Source of the DNA: Flavobacterium taihuense
GTDB lineage: Bacteria > Bacteroidota > Bacteroidia > Flavobacteriales > Flavobacteriaceae
Assembly: GCF_019351435.1 (NCBI RefSeq)
Contig: NZ_JAHWYN010000001.1
Span: 3,785-67,784 of the forward strand
Direction of reading: 5' to 3'
Length of the DNA stretch: 64,000 nt
Both the position numbers and the translations under genes were made by a program. Of the stretch, positions 19,910 to 28,414 are shown piece after piece (position 1 is the first letter of the stretch; every line of letters begins with the position of its first letter). Below the pieces are notes generated by a model, which was not told the DNA's origin, ran no database searches, and was given only the letters and a program-made list of their open reading frames with translations.

Positions 19910-19962
19910 AGAACAACTTGAAGTCAAATAACAATCAAGCTATCAAAACATAAAGTCAAAAA

Positions 19963-20424
19963 ATGGAATCAGAAAGAATTAAGAGTATAACCATAAATGT
20001 TAGCTTACTTCTGTTCTTTATTTCTTTAACTCAAAATGCAGTAAAAATATATTACCATGGAGAATCTCAAGATTCAGCATCCATAAGTTACTTACTAACA
20101 GGAAGCATCGCTTTTTTTGGTGGAGGATTATTGGAGGAGATTATTTGGCTTGCAAATCCTTTATGTTTATATGCAATAATTATGCTGCAAAGAAATGATC
20201 AAAAAGCAATTGTTTTAAGTTGTATAGCTTTACTACTGGCAATTAGTTTTTCATTTTGGACTGAAATACTTGGATCTGAAAGTGGTTCACTAGCAAAAAT
20301 TCTATCTTTAGAATTGGGGTATTTCCTTTGGGTGCTAAGTATTATTACATTAACGATCGGTACTTTTCTCTTTTTTATAATAGAAAAAAAGGAACTTAAT
20401 GAAGAAGAAAATAGGATTGTTTAG
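19963..20424 (+). CDS. Small hypothetical membrane protein
   Basis: A 153-residue protein with four predicted membrane spans (about residues 9-25, 45-75 with a Gly-rich stretch FFGGGLLEEI, 84-101 and 115-140) and a charged C-terminus (KKELNEEENRIV). I recognise no family. It follows trpS on the same strand without a recognisable promoter and is followed by a large perfect inverted repeat that may end transcription. Function unknown. Confidence 0.65.
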   Translation: MESERIKSITINVSLLLFFISLTQNAVKIYYHGESQDSASISYLLTGSIAFFGGGLLEEIIWLANPLCLYAIIMLQRNDQKAIVLSCIALLLAISFSFWTEILGSESGSLAKILSLELGYFLWVLSIITLTIGTFLFFIIEKKELNEEENRIV

Positions 20425-20459
20425 TTGCAAAAAATTAAAGGAATTACTAATCAAGAAAG

Positions 20460-20511
20460 ACGAATTTCACTAATTTTCACGAACTGATTCGTACTAATTA
20501 GTGAAATTCGT
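20460..20511. repeat. 16-bp perfect inverted repeat between convergent genes
   Basis: ACGAATTTCACTAATT (20460-20475) and AATTAGTGAAATTCGT (20496-20511) are exact complements around a 20-bp loop that itself contains TTCACGAA-like motifs. It lies between the stops of two convergent genes. There is no strong T-run, so it may be a dispersed palindromic repeat as well as, or instead of, a terminator. Confidence 0.8.
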
Positions 20512-20522
20512 GTTTAAAATTC

Positions 20523-20996
20523 CTAGTGTATCGGCAAGTTTTTCTCGAAAGCGGAACCAAAAGAGATAAAGGAATCCGTTCCTCCCACTCCCTCAATAAT
20601 GTGGATTTGTTCGTAGATAATTTTGCGTAACTCTTCGTTGTTGGCCGCCACAATCTTGATAAACAAAGCATATTTACCCGAAACCCAATGGCATTCCACA
20701 ATCTCAGGAATCAGTTTTAATTGTTCGGCTATTGAATAGGCAAAACGGGCTTCTTTCGTGGCAATTCCAGTATACGTTATGGTTTCAAAACCGTTCGCTT
20801 TTGCATTCAATTTTACTGAAAAACCCGCAATCACACCCGATTCCTGCAATTTTTTGACACGCAAATGTACCAATGAATTGGATACTTTTAATTCTTTGGC
20901 CAATTCCGAAAAAGGGATTCTCCCGTTCTCACTGAGCTTTCTGATGATTTCTTGGTCTAAATAATCAGTATTTTCGTTGTTTTTGGAGTTTACCAT
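20523..20996 (-). CDS. Lrp/AsnC family transcriptional regulator
   Basis: A 157-residue feast/famine regulator. The N-terminal winged HTH covers residues 11-60 (LDQEIIRKLSENGRIPFSELAKELKVSNSLVHLRVKKLQESGVI). A linker and an alpha/beta RAM domain follow (TYTGIATKEARFAYSIAEQLKLIPEIVECHWVSGKYALFIKIV ... IEGVGGTDSFISF), which binds amino acids and drives oligomerisation in this family. It lies head-to-head with the DUF1338/SerB-SerA/dehydrogenase group, so amino-acid-dependent control of that group is a reasonable inference. The effector is not predictable. Confidence 0.88.
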   Translation of the reverse strand: MVNSKNNENTDYLDQEIIRKLSENGRIPFSELAKELKVSNSLVHLRVKKLQESGVIAGFSVKLNAKANGFETITYTGIATKEARFAYSIAEQLKLIPEIVECHWVSGKYALFIKIVAANNEELRKIIYEQIHIIEGVGGTDSFISFGSAFEKNLPIH

Positions 20997-21144
20997 AACT
21001 TAAATAATGTGTTGAAAACTATAACATTGACAATTCTAAAGCTAAAAGCCTTTAAATAAATGTCAAAATTACATAATTTATATTCAAAAATGTTCATTTA
21101 TAAATAATCGGATCATAAATATGTTAGTTCAACAGAATTCTATC

Positions 21145-21152
21145 TAGTTTTG
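21145..21152 (+). promoter_or_regulatory. Candidate -7 element for the DUF1338 gene
   Basis: TAGTTTTG fits TAnnTTTG and lies 33 bp before the ATG at 21186. I did not find a clean TTG at the matching -33 distance. The in-frame ATG at 21150 overlaps this element, which favours the later start. Confidence 0.4.
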
Positions 21153-21185
21153 TGTCATTATTACAATTTAAAACTACAGACAAAA

Positions 21186-21995
21186 ATGGACAAAAATCAA
21201 CTACTTTCGAAACTATGGGAGCAATATGCTGAAATAACCCCATCTGCTAAAAAAATACATACTCTACTAGAAGAAAAAGGCGAAACGATTCAAAATGATC
21301 ATGTTGCGATTAGAACATTTAGTGACAAAAGAGTCAACATTGATGTGTTAGAAAAAATTTTCTTAAGCGTTGGGTACGAAGCCCGTGGAGAATATGTTTT
21401 TGAATCCAAAAAATTGTTTGCAAAACACTACGAACATACTACTGACAAAGATGCCCCGAGAATTTTTATTTCTGAATTAGAGTTAGAAAAATGTTCAGAA
21501 TCATTGCAAAATACAGTAAAAAAATTGCTGGATGATTGCGACCCTAATGAATTTAATCATCCCGAATTAGCGTTAAACAGCACTTTTTGGAAATCCGATT
21601 CACAGGCGATATACAAATCACTACTTGAAGAATCGGAATATGCAGCCTGGATGTATATCTATGGTTTCCGTGCGAATCATTTCACGATTAATGTAAATGC
21701 ACTTAAGAATTTTAAAAAACTGGAAGAATTGAATGCATTCTTGGAAGAAAAGGGGTGGAAACTAAACGCTTCGGGTGGAAAAATAAAAGGAACGCCTGAG
21801 CAATTTTTAGAACAATCCAGTACGCTAGCCGATTTATACACAATTAAATTTGAAGAAGGTTCTTTTGAAATTCCATCTTGCTACTATGAATTTGCTTTAC
21901 GATATGCAACGCCTGATGGTAATCTGTACCAAGGTTTTGTCGCTTCATCTGCCGATAAAATATTCGAAAGTACCGATGTGAAATTGCAAAATTAG
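21186..21995 (+). CDS. DUF1338 protein, 2-oxoadipate dioxygenase/decarboxylase (HglS) family
   Basis: A 270-residue metal-dependent enzyme of the DUF1338 family. Characterised HglS converts 2-oxoadipate to D-2-hydroxyglutarate with O2. The likely metal ligands are visible: H39 in QNDHVAIRTF, the His in FRANHFTINVN, and the Glu in CYYEFALRYAT. The protein is the short form; the Pseudomonas enzyme is considerably longer. The Met at 21186 (MDKNQLLSKLWEQYAE) is preferred. It is divergent from the Lrp regulator and upstream of the SerB-SerA and FAD/Fe-S dehydrogenase genes. A role making D-2-hydroxyglutarate for that dehydrogenase is inferred; the true substrate could differ. Confidence 0.82.
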   Translation: MDKNQLLSKLWEQYAEITPSAKKIHTLLEEKGETIQNDHVAIRTFSDKRVNIDVLEKIFLSVGYEARGEYVFESKKLFAKHYEHTTDKDAPRIFISELELEKCSESLQNTVKKLLDDCDPNEFNHPELALNSTFWKSDSQAIYKSLLEESEYAAWMYIYGFRANHFTINVNALKNFKKLEELNAFLEEKGWKLNASGGKIKGTPEQFLEQSSTLADLYTIKFEEGSFEIPSCYYEFALRYATPDGNLYQGFVASSADKIFESTDVKLQN

Positions 21996-22012
21996 AGACA
22001 AAAAACAAACCA

Positions 22013-22068
22013 ATAACTTGTCAAATTCTCTGTTTTGTGTAGAGAATAACGACAAGTTATAGGTTTTT
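22013..22068 (+). terminator. Terminator after the DUF1338 gene
   Basis: ATAACTTGTC (22013-22022) pairs with GACAAGTTAT (22051-22060), with an inner ATTCTCT/AGAGAAT stem, followed by GGTTTTTTT. It is strong and indicates that the DUF1338 gene is transcribed separately from the downstream serA fusion. Confidence 0.85.
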
Positions 22069-22267
22069 TTAAGAAATATCGCTCTCCTATTGCGAAAATC
22101 AGCTTTGGTCAATCAATTTAAAATAAATAAAACAAAATTTAAAATTGATTTTAGAGGTTTAAATTTAAAATTATCCAACCAAAGGGATAATTTATAACAA
22201 TAATCTCAATTCTCGTTAAACTGTTTAGTATTATACCAATAAATTTTCAGAAAACCAATAGAGGGGC

Positions 22268-22275
22268 TATCTTTG
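22268..22275 (+). promoter_or_regulatory. Candidate -7 promoter element for the SerB-SerA gene
   Basis: TATCTTTG fits TAnnTTTG and lies 46 bp before the ATG at 22322. The -33 region contains only weak TTTTCAG-like sequence. Confidence 0.45.
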
Positions 22276-22321
22276 AAAAAAAATTGACAAATAACTTCTA
22301 TTTGTGAAAAACAGTAAAAAG

Positions 22322-24217
22322 ATGACAGAAAATCAGGAAACATTTATATTCGATTTTGACAGTACTTTTATGAAAGTCGAAGCACTAGATGTATTATGCG
22401 AAGTAATTTACCAAGATAGTGCCGCAGGGGTCCAAATATTAAGCGAAATTCAACGATTAACCGACCTAGGAATGGAAGGTAAATTGTCCTTGAAAGAATC
22501 TTTGACTCAAAGAATCCAATTATTGCAAGCCAATAGAGATCACATCGGCAGCGTAATTGAAGAATTAAAAAAGAAAGTGACCGCATCGGTTATTAGAAAT
22601 AGAACGTTTTTCAAACAACACTCCGAAAACATTTATATCATTTCAAACGGTTTTAAGGAAATTATCATCCCAATCGTTCAGGAATACGGGATCAAACCAG
22701 AGCACGTTTTAGCCAATACGTTCAAATTTGACCATGAAGGAAATATTATTGGTTTTGACGAGAAAGATGAATTGTGCGAAAACCAAGGGAAAGTAAAAAA
22801 AATCAAATCATTAAACCTTTCTGGTGAAGCGATTATGATAGGTGATGGTTATACCGATTATGAAACACTTGAGGGTGGAGCAGTATCCAAATTTTTTGCT
22901 TTCACTGAAAACGTAAGCCGAAAAATTGTGGTTGAAAAAGCCAGCCAAATAGCGCCGTCATTGGATGAAATTCTTTATGAACTATCCTATAAGGCTTCTG
23001 TTTCGTATCCAAAAAACAGAATCAATGTTTTGTTATTAGAAAATGTTCATGAAGACGCTGTTAAAATCTTCGAACACGAAGGCTATAATGTAGAAACCAT
23101 CAAAGGATCTTTATCCGAAGATGAATTAATCGAAAAAATAAAAGGGATTTCGATACTTGGAATTCGTTCCAAGACACATGTCACGGCCAAGGTTTTGGAA
23201 CATGCCAAAAAACTACATGCTGTTGGTACTTTTTGTATTGGAACAAATCAAGTAGATTTGGATGCTTGTAGCATGAAAGGAATTTCCGTTTTCAATGCGC
23301 CTTACAGTAATACGCGTTCGGTAGTAGAATTGGCTTTGGGACAAATAATAATGTTAGTTCGTAATACTTTCGAAAAAAGCAAACTGATGCATGCTGGTGT
23401 TTGGGATAAATCGGCTACTAACAGTGTTGAAATTCGCGGTAAAAAATTAGGTTTGGTTGGATACGGAAGTATTGGATCACAACTTTCTATTGTCGCCGAA
23501 GCATTAGGCATGAAAGTATATTTTTATGACGCTGTCGATAGATTAGCTCTTGGAAATGCTAAAAAATGTTCTTCTTTGAAAGAATTATTGGCCCTTTCGG
23601 ATGTGGTTTCTTTGCACGTTGACGGACGCGCCAGCAATAAAAATTTAATCGATGCCGATGCTTTCGAATACATGAAACCGGGAGTTATCTTTTTAAACCT
23701 TTCCAGAGGACACGTTGTTGATATTGATGCATTGGTAGCCAACTTAAAAAGCGGTAAAATACACGGTGCTGCTGTCGATGTTTTCCCTTATGAACCGAAA
23801 AACAATGACGAACCATTTGTATCCGAATTACAAGGAATGTCAAATGTAATATTGACTCCACACATTGGAGGAAGCACCGAAGAAGCTCAAGAAGACATTG
23901 GACATTATGTTGCCAACAAAATAATTAATTACATCAACACGGGTACGACTTATGGAAGTGTGAACCTTCCTGAAATTCAGCTTCCTGAACTTCAAAGTGC
24001 CCACAGAATCATGCATATCCATGAAAACGTGAAAGGTATTTTGGCACAAATCAATAATATACTTTTAGAATACGACAATAATATTTTGGGTCAATATCTG
24101 AAAACCAACGAAACTTTGGGGTATGTAATTACCGATATTGATAATTTCCATAACAAAGATTTGGAGAAAAAATTAAAAAAGATTCCAAATACTATTCGAT
24201 ATAGAATTCTATATTAA
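22322..24217 (+). CDS. serA: Fused phosphoserine phosphatase / D-3-phosphoglycerate dehydrogenase
   Basis: A bifunctional serine-pathway protein of about 631 residues. Residues 1-215 form a HAD phosphatase like SerB: FDFDST (D11, D13), IISNG (106-110), a basic KVKK segment and GDGYTD (174-179). Residues about 225-630 form SerA: NAD-binding GYGSIGS (from about 380), NLSRGHVVD with the catalytic Arg, DVFPYEP, and the catalytic His in TPHIGGSTEEAQ (H514). An ACT-like C-terminal domain (HENVKGILAQINNILLEY) could bind serine as a feedback inhibitor. SerA oxidises 3-phosphoglycerate and SerB removes phosphate from phosphoserine, so the fusion joins the first and third steps of the pathway. An in-frame GTG at 22304 is a less likely start. 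Confidence 0.88.
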   Translation: MTENQETFIFDFDSTFMKVEALDVLCEVIYQDSAAGVQILSEIQRLTDLGMEGKLSLKESLTQRIQLLQANRDHIGSVIEELKKKVTASVIRNRTFFKQHSENIYIISNGFKEIIIPIVQEYGIKPEHVLANTFKFDHEGNIIGFDEKDELCENQGKVKKIKSLNLSGEAIMIGDGYTDYETLEGGAVSKFFAFTENVSRKIVVEKASQIAPSLDEILYELSYKASVSYPKNRINVLLLENVHEDAVKIFEHEGYNVETIKGSLSEDELIEKIKGISILGIRSKTHVTAKVLEHAKKLHAVGTFCIGTNQVDLDACSMKGISVFNAPYSNTRSVVELALGQIIMLVRNTFEKSKLMHAGVWDKSATNSVEIRGKKLGLVGYGSIGSQLSIVAEALGMKVYFYDAVDRLALGNAKKCSSLKELLALSDVVSLHVDGRASNKNLIDADAFEYMKPGVIFLNLSRGHVVDIDALVANLKSGKIHGAAVDVFPYEPKNNDEPFVSELQGMSNVILTPHIGGSTEEAQEDIGHYVANKIINYINTGTTYGSVNLPEIQLPELQSAHRIMHIHENVKGILAQINNILLEYDNNILGQYLKTNETLGYVITDIDNFHNKDLEKKLKKIPNTIRYRILY

Positions 24218-24245
24218 GATTTCAGATTTTCGATTGCTGATATTT

Positions 24246-24281
24246 GATTGCTGATTTATTCGTCACAACAAATCAGCAATC
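24246..24281. repeat. 12-bp inverted repeat between serA and the dehydrogenase gene
   Basis: GATTGCTGATTT (24246-24257) and AAATCAGCAATC (24270-24281) are exact complements. No T-run follows, so it is more likely an RNA processing hairpin or a dispersed palindrome than a terminator. Another GATTGCTGAT lies just before it, near 24232. Confidence 0.6.
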
Positions 24282-24311
24282 GACAATAGTTAATCCTCAA
24301 TCATAAATAAA

Positions 24312-27230
24312 ATGAACCTTGAAAGTCTTGAAAAGCAATTAGATGGAAAATTACTGTACGACCACACCATGCGTACACTTTATGCCACTGATGCTAGTGC
24401 TTACAAAGAAATGCCGTTGGCGGTAGCTATTCCGAAAACAAAAGAAGATATCCAAAAAATCATCGCTTTTGCCAGAGAAAACAAAAGCAGTGTAATTCCG
24501 CGTGCGGCCGGGACTTCTCTTGCTGGACAGGTTGTCGGGAATGGAATTGTGGTTGATATTTCACAACAATTTACCAAAATCCTTTCGGTTGATCCGGTTG
24601 AAAAATCCGCTTGGGTAGAACCTGGAGTGATTCGCGACGAACTCAATTTACATCTTAAATCCTATAAATTATTCTTTGGCCCGGAAACTTCTACCAGTAA
24701 TCGTTGTATGATTGGCGGAATGGTGGGGAACAATGCCTGTGGAGCACGATCTGTGATTTACGGTTCTACACGTGAGCATTTATTGGAAATCAAAGGATTT
24801 TTGGCCGACGGAAACGAAGTTACTTTTGGCGCTTTGACCAATGCCGAATTTGAAGACAAATGCAACGGTATAAATGTAGTGAGTCCATTGGAACAAGCCA
24901 TTTATGTTCAGACTAAAGAATTATTGTCATCTCCTGCCAACAGAGCTTTATTCGACGAAAATTATCCTAAAAAAACTATTCCGAGAAGAAATACAGGTTA
25001 CGCTTTGGATTTATTGGCCGACAGCCAGCCTTTTGGCGATCCGACCGAGAAATTCAATTTTTGTAAATTAATCGCCGGTTCTGAGGGAACTTTGTTCTTC
25101 TCGACAGCAATTAAACTGAATTTGGTTGATGCACTAAAACCTTTTGCTGGTTTGGTCTGCGTACACCACAATAGCATCAACGAATCATTGAAAGCCAATC
25201 TTGAGGCATTGAAATTCAACCCAGACAGCGTTGAGTTAATCGATCATTATATCCTAGAATGCACCAAAGAAAATATCGAACAAAGCAAAAATAGATTCTT
25301 TGTGGAAGGTGATCCGCAAGCGATTTTGGTTGTTGAATTTTTAAGGGACTCGAAAGAAGAAATTATTCAGGCCGCCCAAGAAATGGAAGAGCTGATGCGT
25401 TCCAAAAACCTTGGTTACCACTTCCCGATTGTTTGGGGCGAAGACACCAATAAAGTTTGGAACCTGAGAAAAGCAGGATTGGGATTATTATCTAATATTC
25501 CCGGTGATGCCAAAGCGGTTGCCGTTATTGAAGACACAGCGGTTGACGTAAATGATTTACCTGATTTTATCGAAGATTTCAACGCCATTCTAAAAGAACG
25601 AAACCTGAGTTGTGTGCATTATGCCCACGCAGCGACTGGAGAATTGCACCTTCGCCCGATTATTGACTTAAAAACCAAAGAAGGAGCAGCACTTTTCAGA
25701 ACTATCGCAACTGATATTGCTCATTTGGTTAAAAAATACAAAGGTTCCCTAAGCGGAGAACACGGCGATGGAAGACTTCGCGGTGAATTTATTCCGCTGA
25801 TGCTGGGAGAAGAAATCTACCAAATGTTTATCCAAGTTAAAAATACTTGGGATCCTTGGGGAATTTTCAATCCGGGCAAAATCGTAAATACACCTCCGAT
25901 GGATACTAGCCTTAGATATACTCCAGGTCAAGACACTCCAATGCCGGAAACCTATTTTGATTTCTCCGAACACAACGGAATCGTGCGTGCTGCCGAGATG
26001 TGCAATGGATCTGGTGACTGCCGCAAAACCGAGAAAAGCGGCGGTACTATGTGCCCAAGTTATATGGCAACCCGTGATGAAAAACACACCACTCGCGCCA
26101 GAGCCAACATTCTGAGAGAAACCATTAACAACTCTACCAAAGAAAATAGATTTGACGATGAAGGCTTACTCGAAGTAATGGATTTGTGTTTGAGCTGTAA
26201 AGGATGTAAATCCGAATGCCCATCGAATGTGGATATGGCGAAACTAAAAGCCGAAACCTTACAACAATACCATGATAAAAACGGAGTAAAATTTCGTTCG
26301 AAATTAATTGGTAACACCCCAAAAATTAATCAATTTTTTGCTTCATTGCCGTGGTTGTATAATTTTGGTTCCAAAGGAATCATAGGAAATCTTATGAAAC
26401 GTTCAACCGGTTTTGCCACCGAACGATCGTTACCATTAATGCATAAAATCACCTTTGCAAAATGGATCAAAAACTACAGACAAATAGGGAATTTCATTCA
26501 GGGAAAAGTATATCTCTACAACGATGAATTCCTGAATTTCTATGATGTCGAAATTGGTCAGACTGCCGTTAAACTGTTTAACCGTTTGGGCTATGAAGTA
26601 GTGATTCCTGAAATTGGTATCAGCGGAAGAACCTATCTTTCAAAAGGTATGCTGAAAGAAGCCAGAGAATTAGCAGAAAAAAATGTTCAGGCTTTCGCCA
26701 AAGAAATACCGGAAAACGCGATTTTAATTGGAATCGAACCTTCAGCTATATTATCATTCCGAGATGAATATCCGGATTTATGCCGTGGTGATCTGAAACA
26801 AAAAGCAAAAGCATTCTCCAGCAGAGCAATGCTCATCGAAGAGTTTTTGGCCAAAGAATTAGACGAAGGACGCATCACATCTGATTCGTTTACGCAAAGC
26901 ACTGAAAGAGTCCGTATGCACGGTCACTGTTTCCAAAAAGCTTTGTCATCATTGGTACCGCTTAAAAAAATCTTAATGTTGCCAAAAAACTATACTGTTC
27001 TAAATATTCCAAGCGGATGTTGCGGTATGGCGGGTTCTTTTGGATATGAAAAAGAACATTATGACATTTCGATGAAAATTGGTGAATTGGTTTTATTCCC
27101 AACAATCCGCTCTGAAGAAGACGCGACATTAATATCTGCCTCCGGAACAAGCTGCAGACATCAAATAAGCGACGGAACAAGCCGAAAAGCACTTCACCCT
27201 GTTGAGATACTTTATAAGGCTTTAAAATAG
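24312..27230 (+). CDS. FAD-linked oxidase with Fe-S domain, D-2-hydroxyglutarate dehydrogenase-like (YdiJ type)
   Basis: A 972-residue flavoprotein. Residues 1-530 are a GlcD/VAO-type FAD domain (AIPKTKEDIQKIIAFAREN, VIPRAAGTSLAGQ, GGMVGNNACGARSVIYGST, and SLSGEHGDGRLRGEFI near the end). Residues about 560-640 carry ferredoxin-like Cys motifs (CNGSGDC and CLSCKGCKSECP). Residues about 700-970 contain the CCG-type domain with GCCGMAGSFGYEKEHY near 901. This architecture matches YdiJ-type D-2-hydroxyglutarate dehydrogenases, which pass electrons from D-2-hydroxyglutarate to the respiratory chain. D-lactate or glycolate oxidase-like activity is an alternative. It lies 94 bp after the SerB-SerA gene on the same strand. 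SerA enzymes are known to make D-2-hydroxyglutarate from 2-oxoglutarate, which supports a functional link. Confidence 0.85.
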   Translation: MNLESLEKQLDGKLLYDHTMRTLYATDASAYKEMPLAVAIPKTKEDIQKIIAFARENKSSVIPRAAGTSLAGQVVGNGIVVDISQQFTKILSVDPVEKSAWVEPGVIRDELNLHLKSYKLFFGPETSTSNRCMIGGMVGNNACGARSVIYGSTREHLLEIKGFLADGNEVTFGALTNAEFEDKCNGINVVSPLEQAIYVQTKELLSSPANRALFDENYPKKTIPRRNTGYALDLLADSQPFGDPTEKFNFCKLIAGSEGTLFFSTAIKLNLVDALKPFAGLVCVHHNSINESLKANLEALKFNPDSVELIDHYILECTKENIEQSKNRFFVEGDPQAILVVEFLRDSKEEIIQAAQEMEELMRSKNLGYHFPIVWGEDTNKVWNLRKAGLGLLSNIPGDAKAVAVIEDTAVDVNDLPDFIEDFNAILKERNLSCVHYAHAATGELHLRPIIDLKTKEGAALFRTIATDIAHLVKKYKGSLSGEHGDGRLRGEFIPLMLGEEIYQMFIQVKNTWDPWGIFNPGKIVNTPPMDTSLRYTPGQDTPMPETYFDFSEHNGIVRAAEMCNGSGDCRKTEKSGGTMCPSYMATRDEKHTTRARANILRETINNSTKENRFDDEGLLEVMDLCLSCKGCKSECPSNVDMAKLKAETLQQYHDKNGVKFRSKLIGNTPKINQFFASLPWLYNFGSKGIIGNLMKRSTGFATERSLPLMHKITFAKWIKNYRQIGNFIQGKVYLYNDEFLNFYDVEIGQTAVKLFNRLGYEVVIPEIGISGRTYLSKGMLKEARELAEKNVQAFAKEIPENAILIGIEPSAILSFRDEYPDLCRGDLKQKAKAFSSRAMLIEEFLAKELDEGRITSDSFTQSTERVRMHGHCFQKALSSLVPLKKILMLPKNYTVLNIPSGCCGMAGSFGYEKEHYDISMKIGELVLFPTIRSEEDATLISASGTSCRHQISDGTSRKALHPVEILYKALK

Positions 27231-27253
27231 AAATTTTAGATTTTTAAAATACG

Positions 27254-27290
27254 ATTGCAGATGTTTTAGTTAACATCTGCAATTTTTTTT
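27254..27290 (+). terminator. Terminator after the FAD/Fe-S dehydrogenase
   Basis: Perfect 12-bp stem ATTGCAGATGTT (27254-27265) / AACATCTGCAAT (27272-27283) followed by a T8 run: a classic intrinsic terminator. Confidence 0.92.
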
Positions 27291-27469
27291 GCACCCAATC
27301 TAACCTAAATCATTATCAAAGTTATTGCTGTGCCAACTTCATAATTTGATTACGTTTCTTTCAAAATAAATTTTAGCTATAAATCATTTATATTTACAAA
27401 ATAACTAAAGTCCTTTAAGACGAAAGTCTATAATGCCTATTTTATAAAATCAGATCCAAAAATTACATC

Positions 27470-28330
27470 ATGAGGAACCTCCTTTTCACCTTCTTTTTAC
27501 TGATTAGCATTACATCATCCGCACAGTTAACATTTGACAAAATAATACTTGATTGTGAAAAAAAATGGGTTGTATTTCCGGAGGAATATGGTGGAATATA
27601 TAAGTATGGTTTCATTTACGTGGATTCGCGAGCAGGCCTTACATTTGAGTATAGAGGTAATTTAAAAATTGACTCTACAGGAAAGATTAAAGCATATCCA
27701 AACGAAGAGAACTCTTCGATAAAAGTCCCCTTATATCCAAGTAAAACCCCTATTGCTATAATACCTGAAGCAAATTTCGAGCAATTAAAAATAAGCAAAG
27801 ATCCTGATTCGCTAAACTTAAATAAATTGAAAGAAGGCTCAATTGAACAATTGTACAGCTGGGGTTCTATCTACAATGCTTGGGGAGAATATCAAAAAGC
27901 AATGGAGTTATTAGAAAAAGCATCTAAAATTAATAACGAATATGAAGGATTGTCTGTCCAATTAGCCTACTCTTATAATCGCTTGCAACACTATAAAAAA
28001 GCTATTGAAGTATTAAAAAAGGCTCTAATTATAAATCCTACAGATGCCTTCATTTACAAAGAATATATTTATGCATTGGTAAATACGCAACAAATAGATG
28101 CAGCAATAGATAGCTACAGAAATTCTTTGGAAGTTTGTCCTGACAAAACATATGTTGCTGAAAATGCGTTTTATATTTTACAAGGTTATTTTTATAAGAT
28201 TGATAAGAAGAACTTTGATAAGTGGTTAGCCCAAACAGAAAATGTTATGTCTTCCAATGAACAAATAAAAAAATTAGTAGAACAAATGAAAACTGAAATG
28301 AAAACTGAAATGAAAAAAAACAGACAGTAA
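27470..28330 (+). CDS. Exported TPR-repeat protein, function unknown
   Basis: A 286-residue protein. A signal peptide covers residues 1-18 (MRNLLFTFFLLISITSSA, cleavage before QLTFD). The N-terminal half (about 20-120) is a beta-rich region I do not recognise. Residues about 125-235 contain three TPR-like helical repeats (SWGSIYNAWGEYQKAMELLEKA; AYSYNRLQHYKKAIEVLKKAL; YIYALVNTQQIDAAIDSYRNSL). The C-terminus is Lys/Met/Glu-rich (QMKTEMKTEMKKNRQ) with a direct duplication of MKTE. It probably mediates periplasmic protein contacts. The neighbours give no functional hint. Confidence 0.7.
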   Translation: MRNLLFTFFLLISITSSAQLTFDKIILDCEKKWVVFPEEYGGIYKYGFIYVDSRAGLTFEYRGNLKIDSTGKIKAYPNEENSSIKVPLYPSKTPIAIIPEANFEQLKISKDPDSLNLNKLKEGSIEQLYSWGSIYNAWGEYQKAMELLEKASKINNEYEGLSVQLAYSYNRLQHYKKAIEVLKKALIINPTDAFIYKEYIYALVNTQQIDAAIDSYRNSLEVCPDKTYVAENAFYILQGYFYKIDKKNFDKWLAQTENVMSSNEQIKKLVEQMKTEMKTEMKKNRQ

Positions 28331-28414
28331 AATAAATAGTATAAAAAAAATATTTAGAAGTAGAATTAAGCAGCATGACTCGATTCCCGCAACTATTCCA
28401 AATACGAAATAGCA

